A stretch of DNA of 64,000 bases from Carettochelys insculpta (lineage: Eukaryota; Chordata; Testudines; Carettochelyidae): positions 175,659,501 to 175,723,500 of the forward strand of contig NC_134137.1 in the NCBI RefSeq assembly GCF_033958435.1, read 5' to 3'. The notes below the pieces were generated by a model. It ran no database searches, was not told the DNA's origin, and saw nothing but the letters and a program-made list of their open reading frames with translations. A program made the translations under genes and the position numbers. Shown in pieces: positions 35,130-45,477 of this stretch (position 1 is its first letter; every line of letters begins with the position of its first letter).

Positions 35130-35830
35130 AGGCTTAACGCCCCCCATCTCCACCCCTCCCGCTCCCCACAGGGCCCCAACTCACACTCAGGATCAACCCC
35201 CCTTGCCCAACCTGTGCTCAAGATCAACACTCCTTGCGCAGCCCCAACTCACACCCAGGATCAACCCCAGCCCTGCCCCTATACATGGCCCCAACCCATG
35301 CCCAGGATTAACATCCCCCCCCACCCCCCCCACCCAACATGGCCCCAACCTATCCCCAGGCTTAAACTACGCCCCCACGTAGCCCCAGTCTGTGCCCAGG
35401 CTTAACCCTCCATGTGGCCCCAGACCAGGCCCAGGATCAACCCTCCCCTTGTCCCCCACTGTGTGCAACCCCAACCTGTGCCCAGAATCAGCCCCCATCA
35501 TGCCGCCCCAGCACCCAGACTTAATCCCCCAAACTGCCCCCCCAACCCAGGATTCACTTACCAGCTTAGGAACTCAACGTGCTGTTGCTCCTTCCCAGCC
35601 AAGTCATCTGGCAGCGCAGCAGCTCCCAGCGCCTTGCCAGACTGAAAAACTAGCACGCAATGTAATTGGTCTAATGGCCAAATCACTCCTGCCAGCAGTT
35701 AAACCAATTAAATTGAGTACTAGTTTTTCAGTGCTGGCAGGCAGGGAAAGGAGGTGGAAGAGTGAGCAGCAGGAGCTGCTAATGGCTCCTTTAAGAGCCA
35801 CAAGCAGCTCACAGGCCCCCAGCCCAGCCA
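35130..35830. mobile_element. hAT-like non-autonomous element
   Basis: Repeated phrases of the type GCCCCAACTCACACCCAGGA with CCC-rich spacers are followed by AATTGGTCTAATGGCCA, AACCAATTAAATT and TGGCTCCTTTAAGAGCC. The same order occurs in the element at 42837-43332. The long open frames are a product of this composition. Borders are approximate. Confidence 0.55.
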
Positions 35831-36490
35831 GCTTCCAAAATGGCAATGGAGTGGGGAAAGAGTGGTGAAGCGCAGTTCTGTTGTGCTCTTCCAGAAAAAG
35901 AGCCCTAGGTGGTAAATCTCAGTCTTAAAACACTGACGAGAAACCTATATCTCAGACTGAGACCAAACCTCTCATGCCAACTCAGGGAATTAAAATAAGT
36001 TCAGTTGTACTTCCATTTGTACAAAAATAAACAAAGACCAAAGGATTTCTCCTGTTTCCCATTCCCATTGAAGAATAACTTCTCAAGCAGTTGTGTCTAT
36101 TGAACCTCAGAAAGGCGAGCACTGGAGATAATGCACCCTTGATATTCTGGAACTCCTGGCTCATCATCTAAGTCCTTTCTTTATAGCCTCAACCTGAAGA
36201 GATACCAAGGAATAACAAGAAAGAGTCTACATCTAGAAACTGCCTGTGTCCTTCAGTATGAAATATGCTCGAGTCTTGATCTTCATATACGAAAAAAGTT
36301 AGAAGGAGTCCTCGTTATCTTAGACCTTGAAAATGCTGTTCAAGTTGACTCTTAAAGAAAATGAAATTTAAAATGAAGACTAACTGCCACTGTTGCCACG
36401 TTCTTTCCAGGACTCATACTAAGGTGCAGGGAACATGGCAGAAGAAGCTCACCTGTATATTCCAATCAGATTTTTTATCAATAACTTCTT
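35831..36490. other. Intergenic, nothing recognised
   Basis: No gene, RNA or clear repeat seen. Confidence 0.45.
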
Positions 36491-36705
36491 TAGTTTACTA
36501 GTAACAGAGAGAAAGCCGTGCTAGTCTATATACTATCAAAACGAAAAAAAAAAAAGACAGAAAACAAAACCAGTAAAGTAGCACTTTAAAGACTAACAAA
36601 ATAATTTATTAGGTGAGCTTTTGTGGGTCTGTCCCATGAAAGCTTACCTAATAAATTATTTTGTTAGTCTTTAAAGTACTACTTTACTGTTTTTTTGTTT
36701 CTTTA
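36491..36705. mobile_element. Foldback repeat with 50-bp arms
   Basis: Arms 36571-36620 and 36638-36689 are near-perfect inverted copies (CAGTAAAGTAGCACTTTAAA against the reverse of its partner, with TAGTCTTTAAAG and ATAAATTATTTTG inside). The loop holds GTGGGTCTGTCCC. The preceding part (AGCCGTGCTAGTCTATA) matches a common sauropsid interspersed repeat related to the pieces at 53430 and 55185. Confidence 0.7.
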
Positions 36706-37199
36706 GTTTATCTGTAGTAATACCATGATAATGTGAGGATGTGCATCATGAGTAGAAACAAACAAGCCTATGTCTTATTTGTAAAAAAATTACTGCAGGG
36801 ATAATTACTCCAAATAGGACAGGCAGAAGTAATAAAGAAATAATAAAATTACAGATAATGTGCATTGGACAAAGAACCAAGAAGTTATAACAATAACATA
36901 TGCAGCGGCAGTACCACATCTGCTCGGCAGTGCTCTGGAGGACCAGAATGGATCCCCTGAGCATGGCACTGGTGAGCTGCAGAGCAGAGGTGCAGGGGAA
37001 GTGGTGGAATACCATACAAGGAGCCCAGCTGTAACTGTTCCACACAAGTCATTGTCTCTGCCCCTAGGAATATCATGAGGTCTTCACTGAGACCTGGAGA
37101 CACCAAGACAGTTCCCAGAGCTAAGATATACTCCACGGATGGGGCAGGTGTCTCCTGGGCTTTGCAGCCCCCAGACCCACGAGGCACCACAACTGGGTT

Positions 37200-38060
37200 T
37201 CCAGGGCAACCTAAGCGCCTAAGCCCTGGCTCCCCCCGCGCTCTGCACAGAGCGGGTACGGAGGCGCGAGGGTGAGGAACCCCGTGCCGCCAGCAGCCCA
37301 GTACCCGCTCTGCCCAGCACGCACAAGCGTGCTGGGAGCCGCTTGCAGCAGGGCCTGCCTCGGGGGAAGTGGGACCAGGCACAGCTCCCCGCCCGGCCTG
37401 CCACGTCCTGACCCCGCTCTCCCCCACCCCCTGGGCAGCGGAGGGGGCGGGTCACATCACTGTACCTCCCGCGGCCAAAACCCCAGCGAGCAGGACCCGA
37501 CGCCTGAGCACGCGCGCCGCAACCCGCCTCTACCGGCCGGGGCTCGCGCCCAGCAGTTACGGGGGGCGGGGCCGCGTGGCTCGAGCAGCTCCGTTGTTCC
37601 GCACAGCTGTTCTCCCTCGACCCGCCTCCGGCCGGGCCCCTCTCTGCGGCGATTGGACTACAGCGGCTCCACCCCCTCCCCGAGGGGGCGGGGTTCCGAG
37701 GCGCCTGCGCACTCGGAGGGAAAGGGGCGGGGCTCGCGGTGCTGTCGCTTCATGGCGACGTTCTTTGGGGAGGTGCTGACGGCGCCCTCCCGTGCCGGGG
37801 TGGATGAGGAGGACGAGGAGACGCCCGAGGACCAGGAGATCCGCAGGGAGCTGGAGAAGAAGAGGTAGCGGCTGGCGGGGCGGCAAAATCGGCGTCGTAC
37901 AGCCTGGTGGGGAGGCCCGCGCCCGCCGGGTGAGCGCTGCCCGCCCATGCGGAAGGAGGGCGGGGCCGGGCCTGGGCTCAGCGGCTGGGTCTGAGCCTGT
38001 TTTCTTTCCCGCTCCCGGCCGTGCTGGGTGCTGGGGCGGCACCATGCGCTACAGGGGGCT
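37200..38060 (+). promoter_or_regulatory. PSMG1: PSMG1 CpG-island promoter
   Basis: The only long CpG-dense, GC-rich stretch that is not a transposon. GC boxes (GGGGGCGGGG near 37561, 37684 and 37724), an inverted CCAAT box (ATTGG 37652-37656, about 100 bases before the ATG) and a TGCGCA half-site near 37705 that suits NRF1. No TATA box. This is the usual design of a housekeeping promoter. The start site probably lies within 37650-37750. Confidence 0.75.
37752..37864 (+). CDS. PSMG1: PSMG1 exon 1 (start)
   Basis: ATG 37752-37754 in a fair context (CTTCATGG) begins MATFFGEVLTAPSRAG, then an acidic stretch DEEDEETPEDQE and the basic end RRELEKK. The donor is AAGAG|GTAGCG, splitting an Arg codon (phase 2). 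The frame is open far upstream through the CpG island to 37272, but the human protein starts with nearly the same residues (MAATFFGEV), so 37752 is the natural start. Confidence 0.95.
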
Positions 38061-38429
38061 GCGAGGAGCCGAGTATGCCTGGGTCAGCCTGGGTCTTAGG
38101 CACCTCCCACGGCCGCCCTTGTGCAGTGTCCCGCGGAGCCTCTTTCGATGCGTAGCTAGGCGTGTAGTCGGGGTTTTTAAAAAATACGTGGCCGAAATCT
38201 GCCTCTTAATGCTCATCATCAGCTCAGCGCCTGTTGGTGTCCGATGCCTCCCTCGTTATTTCCTTCTCTCTTTCCCTGTCCAGTGCGGAGTGGCTTAGTT
38301 TCCGTAGGCTAGAATAGCCTCCGCACCAATCTACTACATCATCTGCCCATTCTCTGTGGGGTCTGCCTCTCCTGTTCGAACCGTCCATTATGTCGAATAC
38401 CAGGGTCAGGATTTTTCATTCGTCATTCA

Positions 38430-38810
38430 TTCTGCGTGAATAGCCGTAACTTCCGTTGTGTAATCTTCTGCAGTAGGTTCTCTTTTGGCTGTATCTTGCT
38501 GTGTAATTCCTCCTTGGTGACCATGTGCATCCATCCTATTCTCAGGATCTTTCTGTAACAACTCCTCTTGAACATCAATATCCTTCTCTTTGGGTCCTTC
38601 GTGTGTCACCCATGTCTCACATCCCATACAAGGTGCTGCTGAATACACGCATTTTCAAGATGCTCAGCTTAGTTCCTGAGCTAATCACTTTCCTTTTCCA
38701 GATCTTATCCATCGTCTTCAAACTTGCTTTTTCTTTTCCTATTCTAGTCACTGTTTCCTTCTTACCGTCTAGATCATATGTCATGTTCCCTTGCAGTAGC
38801 TGAAGTTAAT
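38430..38810 (-). mobile_element. LINE reverse-transcriptase fragment
   Basis: Read on the minus strand it gives DLDGKKETVTRIGKEKASLK, MDKIWKRKV, GTKLSILKMRVFSSTLYGM and ETWVTHEGPKEKDI across small frame shifts. This is the C-terminal reverse-transcriptase pattern of non-LTR elements (K-x-x-x-x...V-x-S-x-L-Y-G then C/S-E-T-W). It is an old, broken fragment; the clade is not determined. Confidence 0.7.
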
Positions 38811-38819
38811 TATTTCAGT

Positions 38820-41150
38820 CAGGAGTCCCATCAGTTGCACGGGGAAGCTTTTTCCAATAGCCCTTAACATGTTTAAAGATTGTTAGGTCTCTTGCTTTCC
38901 AAGACCTTTCAGTTGTCTTTTCTCAAGACTAAAATATGTGTAGTTTTTCCTTAGTTTTCTCAGTTTTATCACATTTGTGGGGTTTGTTTAGATTCTTTCC
39001 AGTTTGCCCCCTGTGGTGTGATGCCCAGAACCGCTTGCACAACTTCTCCTGAGGATTCGCCAGTGCTAAATAACAGGACAGGGCTTTCTGTGCGTGTTGT
39101 ATATCTGACATACTTGTTACTACCCCCCCCCCACCCGAATATTTGCCTTTTTCACAATTGCATCACATTCTTGAGTCATATTCAGTTTGCAGGCCCCAGG
39201 ATTCTTTTCAGCAGTACTACTGCAGAGCCAGTTATTCCCACTTCTGTATATATGCAATTGAGTGGGTTTTTTTTCTTCCTAACTATAGTATTTTGCACTA
39301 ATTTTTTTGTTTTTAACTTGTTTTTGGAGCAGGTCTCCAATTTTTCAAGGTGGATTTGAATTCTAATCTTGCCCTCCAAAGTATCTGTAGCTTCCTTTCC
39401 CACCCAATGTCATTTCCAGATTTTTTATAAGCATATATTACATTATCCAAGTAACTAATGAAAATAATAAATACTATTGAACCTAGGACAGTCCCCTGTA
39501 GGACTCGACTATATATATCTCCCCTGGTTCCTGGGTCCCTTGGGCTTGCAGGAGCTGGGAACCTGACTAGCCTACCACGTTGGCCCTCCACCTCTGGCTG
39601 CCATGAGCTGTAACCCAGCTCCCTGGCCTCCAAAGGCTTGGAGGGGGTTTGCCACCACACAGCTGATGTGCAGGAATCTTTGCAGGGGGCACCCCCAGAG
39701 TAGCAGGGAGCTGGGAAGGTAGGAAGAAGAGGCTCTTAGCCTCCTAGCTGCCTGCAGCAGCAGACAGCTAGGAGGCAGGCTGACAGCCTCAGAGCAGCTT
39801 CAAGTTGTGCGTAACTCACGTTAAAGTACATTACGTGCAACTTGAAGCTGCGTAGTTCATGGGTTTACTGTACTACTCTTAGACTGTGTTCTTTCAGCCA
39901 GTTTTGCACTTACCTTATAGAAGGGGTGGGGAACCTTTTTTTGGGTCAGGGAATGCTGGCTTTTAGACAAATCACTTGAGGGCCACAAGTGAGAAGCAAG
40001 TGGTCCCTAACTATAGTATATGGAGTCTGAGCATGAGGGAAGGTGCAGGAGCAAGCTGGAAATTGGGGGGCGAGGGGTTTGCAGGCGGGGAGGGTGCAGG
40101 AGTAGGTTGGTGGTGGGTAATCTGGGTGGGAGGGGGTGTAGGAGAGGAGTGGGGATCTGGGCTGGAAGGGGTGCAGGAGTAGGTTGGGGTGTGGGTCTAG
40201 GTGAAATGAAGGGTGCAGGAGGTTTTAGGCATCTGAGAAGGTGGGGATGAGGGTCTGGGAGGGAGGGCAGAAGCAGGGGGTGGGTAGGGAGTTGGGGTGG
40301 AAGAGGATGAGATGAGGGTCTGGATGGGAGGGGGCACAGGGTCTCGGCAATGGGGATGAACTTACCTTGGCAGCACTCCCAGCCACATATGTCTCTCAGC
40401 TCCCTCCCACTTGGTGCCAGGCACCACCTTCCACTGCTCTGATCGGCCAGAATTCCAGACAATCAGAGCAGCAGTAGGAAGCCTCCAGGTAAGCTGCAGA
40501 GGCCACTGTTCCCCCTCCTTTCTCTCGGCTGAGAGAACAACAGCGAGCAGCAGCAGAGCCTGGAGCCTCTTCCTGATCTCCTGACCCCTGGCAGAGCCTG
40601 TGGTCTGGATCCAGACCATGGCTTGCTAGATCTGGCCTGTAGCACTGGGGGCTCCGGACCCTCCAGGGGACAGATGGTATGGAGGGGAGTCCCAAACCAC
40701 GATCCAGATCTCAGCTGCAGGCTGAGAGGTTCCCTGTCCCTCCCTTATAGTATTTTCTTCTAGATCATATTTCCCCAGTTAGCATATGAGAATGTCATGT
40801 GGCACTATGTTAAAGGATTTACTGAAATGAAATCATTTCTGCTGTTTGCCACCAATATGTATTAGGCTGCCAAGCTTGTTAAAGAATGAAACTAGGTTGG
40901 CTTGACATCAGTTGTTCTAAACCTAAAGAACTCTGTGTTGACCATTACTTAGAATCCTTTTATCTTCGAGATACTTATAATTTGTTCCAGTATTTTTCTA
41001 GGTGTTGAAATTAGGTCTCTAATTCCCAAGGTCCTCTTTGTTTCTCTTTTTCAACTCTGGCCTAGATTTACTCTTTCCAGGTGGCGGGGACTGAACCTTT
41101 ACTCCATAAGTGCTCAGAAACAATCTCTAATGTTTCACCTTGTTATTTAC
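38820..41150. mobile_element. CR1-type repeat, long diverged copy, interrupted
   Basis: The order of phrases follows a common turtle CR1 text: TCTTTCCAGTTTGCCCCC, TGATGCCCAGAACC, GTGCTAAATAACAGG..., ATTCTTGAGTCATATTCAG, TTTTGCACTAATTTTTT, TTGAATTCTAATCTTGCCCT, GGACAGTCCCCTGTAGGACTC, then TTTGCACTTACCTTATAG | insert | TATTTTCTTC, AGCATATGAGAATGTCATG, GGTTGGCTTGACATC and GTGTTGACCATTACTTAG. Direction of CR1 transcription was not fixed. The insert at 39921-40742 splits it. Confidence 0.7.
39921..40742. mobile_element. hAT-like element with perfect 8-bp target duplication
   Basis: CCTTATAG flanks both sides (39913-39920 and 40743-40750). Ends: AAGGGGTGGGGAACC and, inverted, GAGGGACAGGGAACC. The inside is GC-rich with repeats of GGTGCAGGAG-type phrases and shares text with 580-1210. 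An 8-bp duplication is the hAT signature. It sits inside the CR1 copy, whose text joins cleanly across it. Confidence 0.85.
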
Positions 41151-41405
41151 ATGCTGTAGGATAAATTTTATCAGATTCTTCTGATTTCGGTACATGTAAT
41201 TTGTCTAAATATTCTGTAACTTGTGTTTTCCCTCTTTTGCCTTATATTCCTTTGTTTTGTAACATAGGATGATTCACCCAAGAGCTACTTTTTATTGTCT
41301 TTCTAGATCTCGTAGAGATCTAGCCTTGTTGCACAGTCCTCTTCCTGTGTTCTCATCAGCTCTTTGATTTGTTTGCATTTAACCTATTGCTGTTTCTTGT
41401 GCTAG

Positions 41406-41515
41406 GGAGGTCCACATTTTTTGGAGCTCGAAGTTAAATGCATCTACTGGAAGCTTTACAGATGAAGAGTTTCCTTGTTCTAAGTTTATATTGGCTATAG
41501 GACATAACACTGTAG
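41406..41515 (+). CDS. PSMG1: PSMG1 exon 2
   Basis: Exon of 110 bases after CTTGTGCTAG, ending TGTAG|GTAAGT, phase 2 in and phase 1 out. It reads REVHIFWSSKLNASTGSF, then TDEEFPCSKFILAIGHNTV. The second half matches the known PAC1 block (C-S-K-F-I-x-A-I-G-x-N). The first half is unlike human PSMG1 apart from the opening R-E-V, although the length is kept. Confidence 0.9.
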
Positions 41516-42836
41516 GTAAGTTGCCTGGCCTGCAAAAAAAAGAGTTTGAGAAGCTCTATACAACTGTTTTGCATTCTCCCACTGTAAGTTATGAATACAG
41601 AGCAGTAGTAGGAAGGTGTGTGAATGCCAGGGTAACATGTCTGTGATTGAAAACATTTGATTTTTGCTTTGGGTCTCTCCAAGACTTCTGCTACCCTTTG
41701 TATAAAAGGGCCTTTAACAATCTAGATTCCTGCTGGAATGATAAAGAATCGCATTGCTCCTGCTGGAGGCATTTTGACCATGCTCTGGAGGGGTTTTAAT
41801 TACTCCAGTTTTACATTTAGGGGAGAAACTCTCAGACCCAATGTTGGTGAAGGGAACTTTCCAAATGTTAACTGAAGTAGTAATGAATCTTTATGCAGAC
41901 AGCACCAGTATTTCTGTTGTTGTATATTGCTGTGTCATGCCTAAAGTGTCTTTGTCTTCCAGTACCTACAAATGGCATCATTTGAAACTACATTTTTTTA
42001 AAAAAGCATCTATCCCATGTAATCCTCTGACACATTTTTAAAAATGCAAATCTGACTGTGAAGATGATGTCATTGTTAATGTCGATTTCAGTCCACTTAG
42101 TAGCTAAGAGTAGGAGCAAAGGCATCACTGAAGCTTTTTTATGGGGGAAGTGCAAAAAATCTGTTTTGGGGAGAATAGAATAGCAGGGATATATGGGCTT
42201 GCCTTATTTTGTAACAGCCAGAAACCTGGGAGGGGTGTAAAAGAATAAAAACACCTTTCTCTTGCAATCTTTCAGGACCCAAAAACCAGGAGTTGATGGG
42301 AAAGAGGGGAAAAGCTCCTTTCAGCAGCTCAAGAGTTGATTGGCACTTAAAATTTCTGAATTTTATTTAAATTTAGTCTCGGCTGGGGTTTAAAAATGTT
42401 GTGTGTGTTTGAACTCACTAATATATGCTCTCACTTCCTAGACCTAATTAAGAGATAGCAAGTTGTGTTTTAGCACTTGGTAAGATGTTTGAGTGATTCC
42501 TTGGGTTTTTCCTTCCCTAAGCTTTAGCTTGATCTGCTTAGCATGTGCTAAAGTACAACTTACCTTGTCTTACCTAGAAGTTTTGAAGGTGTGTATTAGT
42601 TTAAGCTAGCTGATATGATCTGAAATGTGTTTAAATCCTAGTTTAAACAAATCCTCACAGTAGAGCTATTGAGCAGTGAAAAGCAGGAATTCTAGCAACT
42701 TCCTTTCATATCAGTTAGGGATGGAATCTAGTGGTCTCCCAACAGATTCAACCTTGAATTTTACTCGTGCTCTTCCCCTGCCACCCTCTGGTTCCTCTCT
42801 CACTATTGGTTTCTGATTCATAGACTCAGGCTAGGA

Positions 42837-43332
42837 CAGAGGCAGACAACCTTTTTTTATCAGGGTTACTTTATTTCATCAGGACAATTTTTACACGTTC
42901 TGGGGGCCAAACACAAAACAGCCCCAAACCTCCCTGCTCTCCCAGGCTTAAACCTTCTCAGCCCCAAACCCAGGATTAAGTCACCTCAGACAATGAGCTC
43001 CACACTGCTACTCCTTCGCAGTGGTCACTGCCACCGCCTCAGTGCAGCTGTGTGGCTCCCCACAGCTTTCCTACTTCCTTCCCCTACCTGCAGCACAGGC
43101 GGCTCGCTAGCAGCCACTTTGAAATAACAGAACTAAATTTAATTGGTTTAATGGCCAGATTCCTCCCTCTGCCCTGCTGTCCATTAACCAATTAAATTTA
43201 GTTTGATTTTTTTTTTTTTCAGTGCAGCAGGGCAGGGAGCTGGAGGAGGAGTCAGCAGCAGCAGCATCCGGAGCTGCAGATGGCTCCTTAAAGAGCTATA
43301 TGCGGCTCCAGAGCTGTAGGTTGCCGACCCTG
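42837..43332. mobile_element. hAT-like non-autonomous element
   Basis: Ends CAGAGGCAGACAACC and, inverted, CAGGGTCGGCAACCT. Inside: GCCCCAAACC phrases, ATTGGTTTAATGGCCAG, TAACCAATTAAATTTAG and GATGGCTCCTTAAAGAGC, the same order as at 35130-35830. The direct 8-bp duplication was not recovered. Confidence 0.6.
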
Positions 43333-43705
43333 TGCCCTACATTCACTTTGGCATCTTGGATAAAATGGCACTGCTGCCCACTTTGGGGGCTGGATTCTGA
43401 CATGCAGGCCACATGTTAGTCACCCCTGGGCTTGGAGGCGTTAGGTAAATTCTTCAAGTCCTGCTTTTGATCACTTACTGTAAATTGTAAAGGTAATTGG
43501 AAATTGGCAAAAGCTGGCAGGGCCTTTCTTTGCGTCTTGGTAATGACGAAGAAGCTAATGCCAAAGTCACGATATTGTAGATTAGCAAGCTGAGAAGAGT
43601 TGCTTCACTCATTATGGCAACGTGCAAGTATAATTTGAATAGTACACTCCTGGTATTTACTCTGTTTAGATTTGATTTGCTTCAGAATTGAAAATTGCAT
43701 CATAG

Positions 43706-43983
43706 GGGAGGTCTACACTAGACCTGAAAGCCCATCCTAGATACACAATTGCAGCTACCATATTTGCGTTGCTGGATTGACTTATCTGGCCATCCTCACT
43801 GAAGGAGGTCCATGGGAGAAACTCTCCCGTCTGCCTCCCTTACTCGTCGCAGTTATGAGGAGTACAGGATTTGCCTGTCAAGCCCTATTGTTCGATTTCA
43901 TGCATACCCGCTAGGTACATGAAGTTGGACCCTGGGAGGATTGATCCTAACCAGTCGATCTCCCAGTAAGTGTAGATGTACCC
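43706..43983. mobile_element. Harbinger-like short element
   Basis: Ends GGGAGGTCTACACTAGACC and, inverted, GGGTACATCTACACTTACTG. Inside are GAAGGAGGTCCATGGGAGAA and TTCGATTTCATGCATACCCG. The same family occurs reversed at 49388-49744 and probably at 61920-62215. Confidence 0.65.
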
Positions 43984-44674
43984 ACAGTCATTTAGATGGA
44001 GGCTTATATTGCTATGAGGGAGAAGTATTTTTGAGCTGAGTCTGTGGATGGTTGATGAAAATATCTGCTTACGATCGTATTTTGTTTTGTGTGTCTAATC
44101 ATGGGAGATGAATTTGGAAGGGAACAGAGATGCTGAACCTACTACCTTGTAGTTTCAACCAATTAATGCCATAGATTTCCAACTGATTTTGGAGCTACCC
44201 TCCAAGCTGCTACCAAAGATATAGCATGAGGACTTAAGGAAAATAGAGAAGCAAGGAGCCAGGATTGGTACAGGGACTTGTCATGTTGGATTATGTCTTT
44301 TACCTCCATGATAAATAGAGATCAACATTTTTCTGTTGGTTTGTAGTACCTGATGAGAGAAACCAAATGTTTCCGGTGATATAAAAATATTTCAAACGTT
44401 TAACACATTTGGTTTATATTAATCATGAGATATTTTAAATATAAATGTTGTATTAAATTGGTGATCTTTCAAGATGAAAGGGTATAAGAGCTTGTGGTTT
44501 TGTTGCAGCCATAAACTAAATTAAATTGACAAAGAGTTTTTAAAACCCCCAAACCCTGTAATAATCTTGTTCAGGAGGTTCTGTGAAGAATAGTGACTTT
44601 TTTTTTTAAATCAGAATGTTTTGTATATCGATTACTATACAAATATTTAAACTTATACTCCATATTGTTTGCAG

Positions 44675-44826
44675 CTTTCCTGTCCTCTTTTGTTCTGAGT
44701 TCTGGATGCTGGGAAACAGTTGGATCTGTCAAATTGTGGAATGAGTGGTGCAGAACATCAAATACAACAAATGTCCTTCCAACAGATGCTTTTTGTTTGT
44801 TCTATAAATTGAAATCTGACCCCACA
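44675..44826 (+). CDS. PSMG1: PSMG1 exon 3
   Basis: Acceptor TTTGCAG 44674, donor CCCACA|GTAAGT, phase 1 in and 0 out. Reads (A)FLSSFVLSSGCWETVGS, then VKLWNEWCRTSNTTNVLPTD and AFCLFYKLKSDPT. Close to human PAC1 throughout; K-L-W-N-E-W-C-R-T is identical. If unspliced, the frame runs on into the intron to 44973. Confidence 0.95.
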
Positions 44827-45414
44827 GTAAGTGGCATAATACATATGTATTTAAAAATTGTTTTCTCCTTCTTCCTGAACAGATCATCAAATAGAGTCCC
44901 CGAATGCTTTTCAAAAAAGAAAATCAATCCAGTTGTAGTAATGTTAGCTTACCACATCAAAAAATTGAGTTGAATGCTCACTGACATGGTTTCTGAGACA
45001 TGATCTGCATTTTAACAAGTTTAGGGTACTCAACTCTGCCAAGTAGCTATACTAAGTAATTCTAGAATTCAAGGGGACTTCTCAGTATTAATTCACACCC
45101 TCAAAGTCTAGTACTAATAATTGGTCTCATTGAACATTTTGGGTCAAATCCTCAGTTGGCATACACTAGTGTAATAAAGCTACATTGACTTACACTGAAT
45201 GAATATCTGGCCCATTATGTGCATTACTAGAAAGATTTGTGGCTAGATGGTGTGCTTTTATATCAGTTGCAGGTAGAAAATCCTCATTGTAGTGGTGGTA
45301 GTAAATAGTGTGGGTATAATCAATGCATGTAGAGTCAATATATTTTTAATACAAGACAGAAAAGGACTGTAACTGAGTTATATAAACCATTTGTTTACAA
45401 TTCTGATTTTTCAG

Positions 45415-45477
45415 GTATTGTTATGCCAGTGCAATTGCTATGTGGCTGAGGATCAGCAATTTCAGTGGCTTGAAAAG
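45415..45477 (+). CDS. PSMG1: PSMG1 exon 4
   Basis: A 63-base exon, phase 0 at both ends, between TTTTTCAG and GAAAAG|GTAAAA. It reads VLLCQCNCYVAEDQQFQWLE K, nearly identical to human PAC1. Short, but certain from the conserved text. Confidence 0.95.

Larger units (their letters stand above)
37865..41405 (+). other. PSMG1: PSMG1 intron 1, repeat-filled
   Basis: The first 200 bases are CpG-island sequence. Then follow a minus-strand LINE reverse-transcriptase fragment (38430-38810), a long CR1 copy (38820-41150), an unclassified insert (about 39508-39866) and a hAT-like element (39921-40742). The acceptor is CTTGTGCTAG at 41405. Confidence 0.75.
41516..44674 (+). other. PSMG1: PSMG1 intron 2
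   Basis: Holds a hAT-like element (42837-43332) and a Harbinger-like short element (43706-43983). Elsewhere AT-rich without recognised features. Confidence 0.6.

Noticed and set aside
35055..35868. Pro-rich open frames of 77-158 codons
   Set aside because: Products of repeated CCC-rich phrases of a hAT-like element also found at 42837-43332.
37272..37751. Open frame continuous with PSMG1 upstream of the chosen ATG (about 160 extra codons)
   Set aside because: It lies in a CpG island where stop codons are rare by composition. The human protein begins with almost the same residues as the ATG at 37752.
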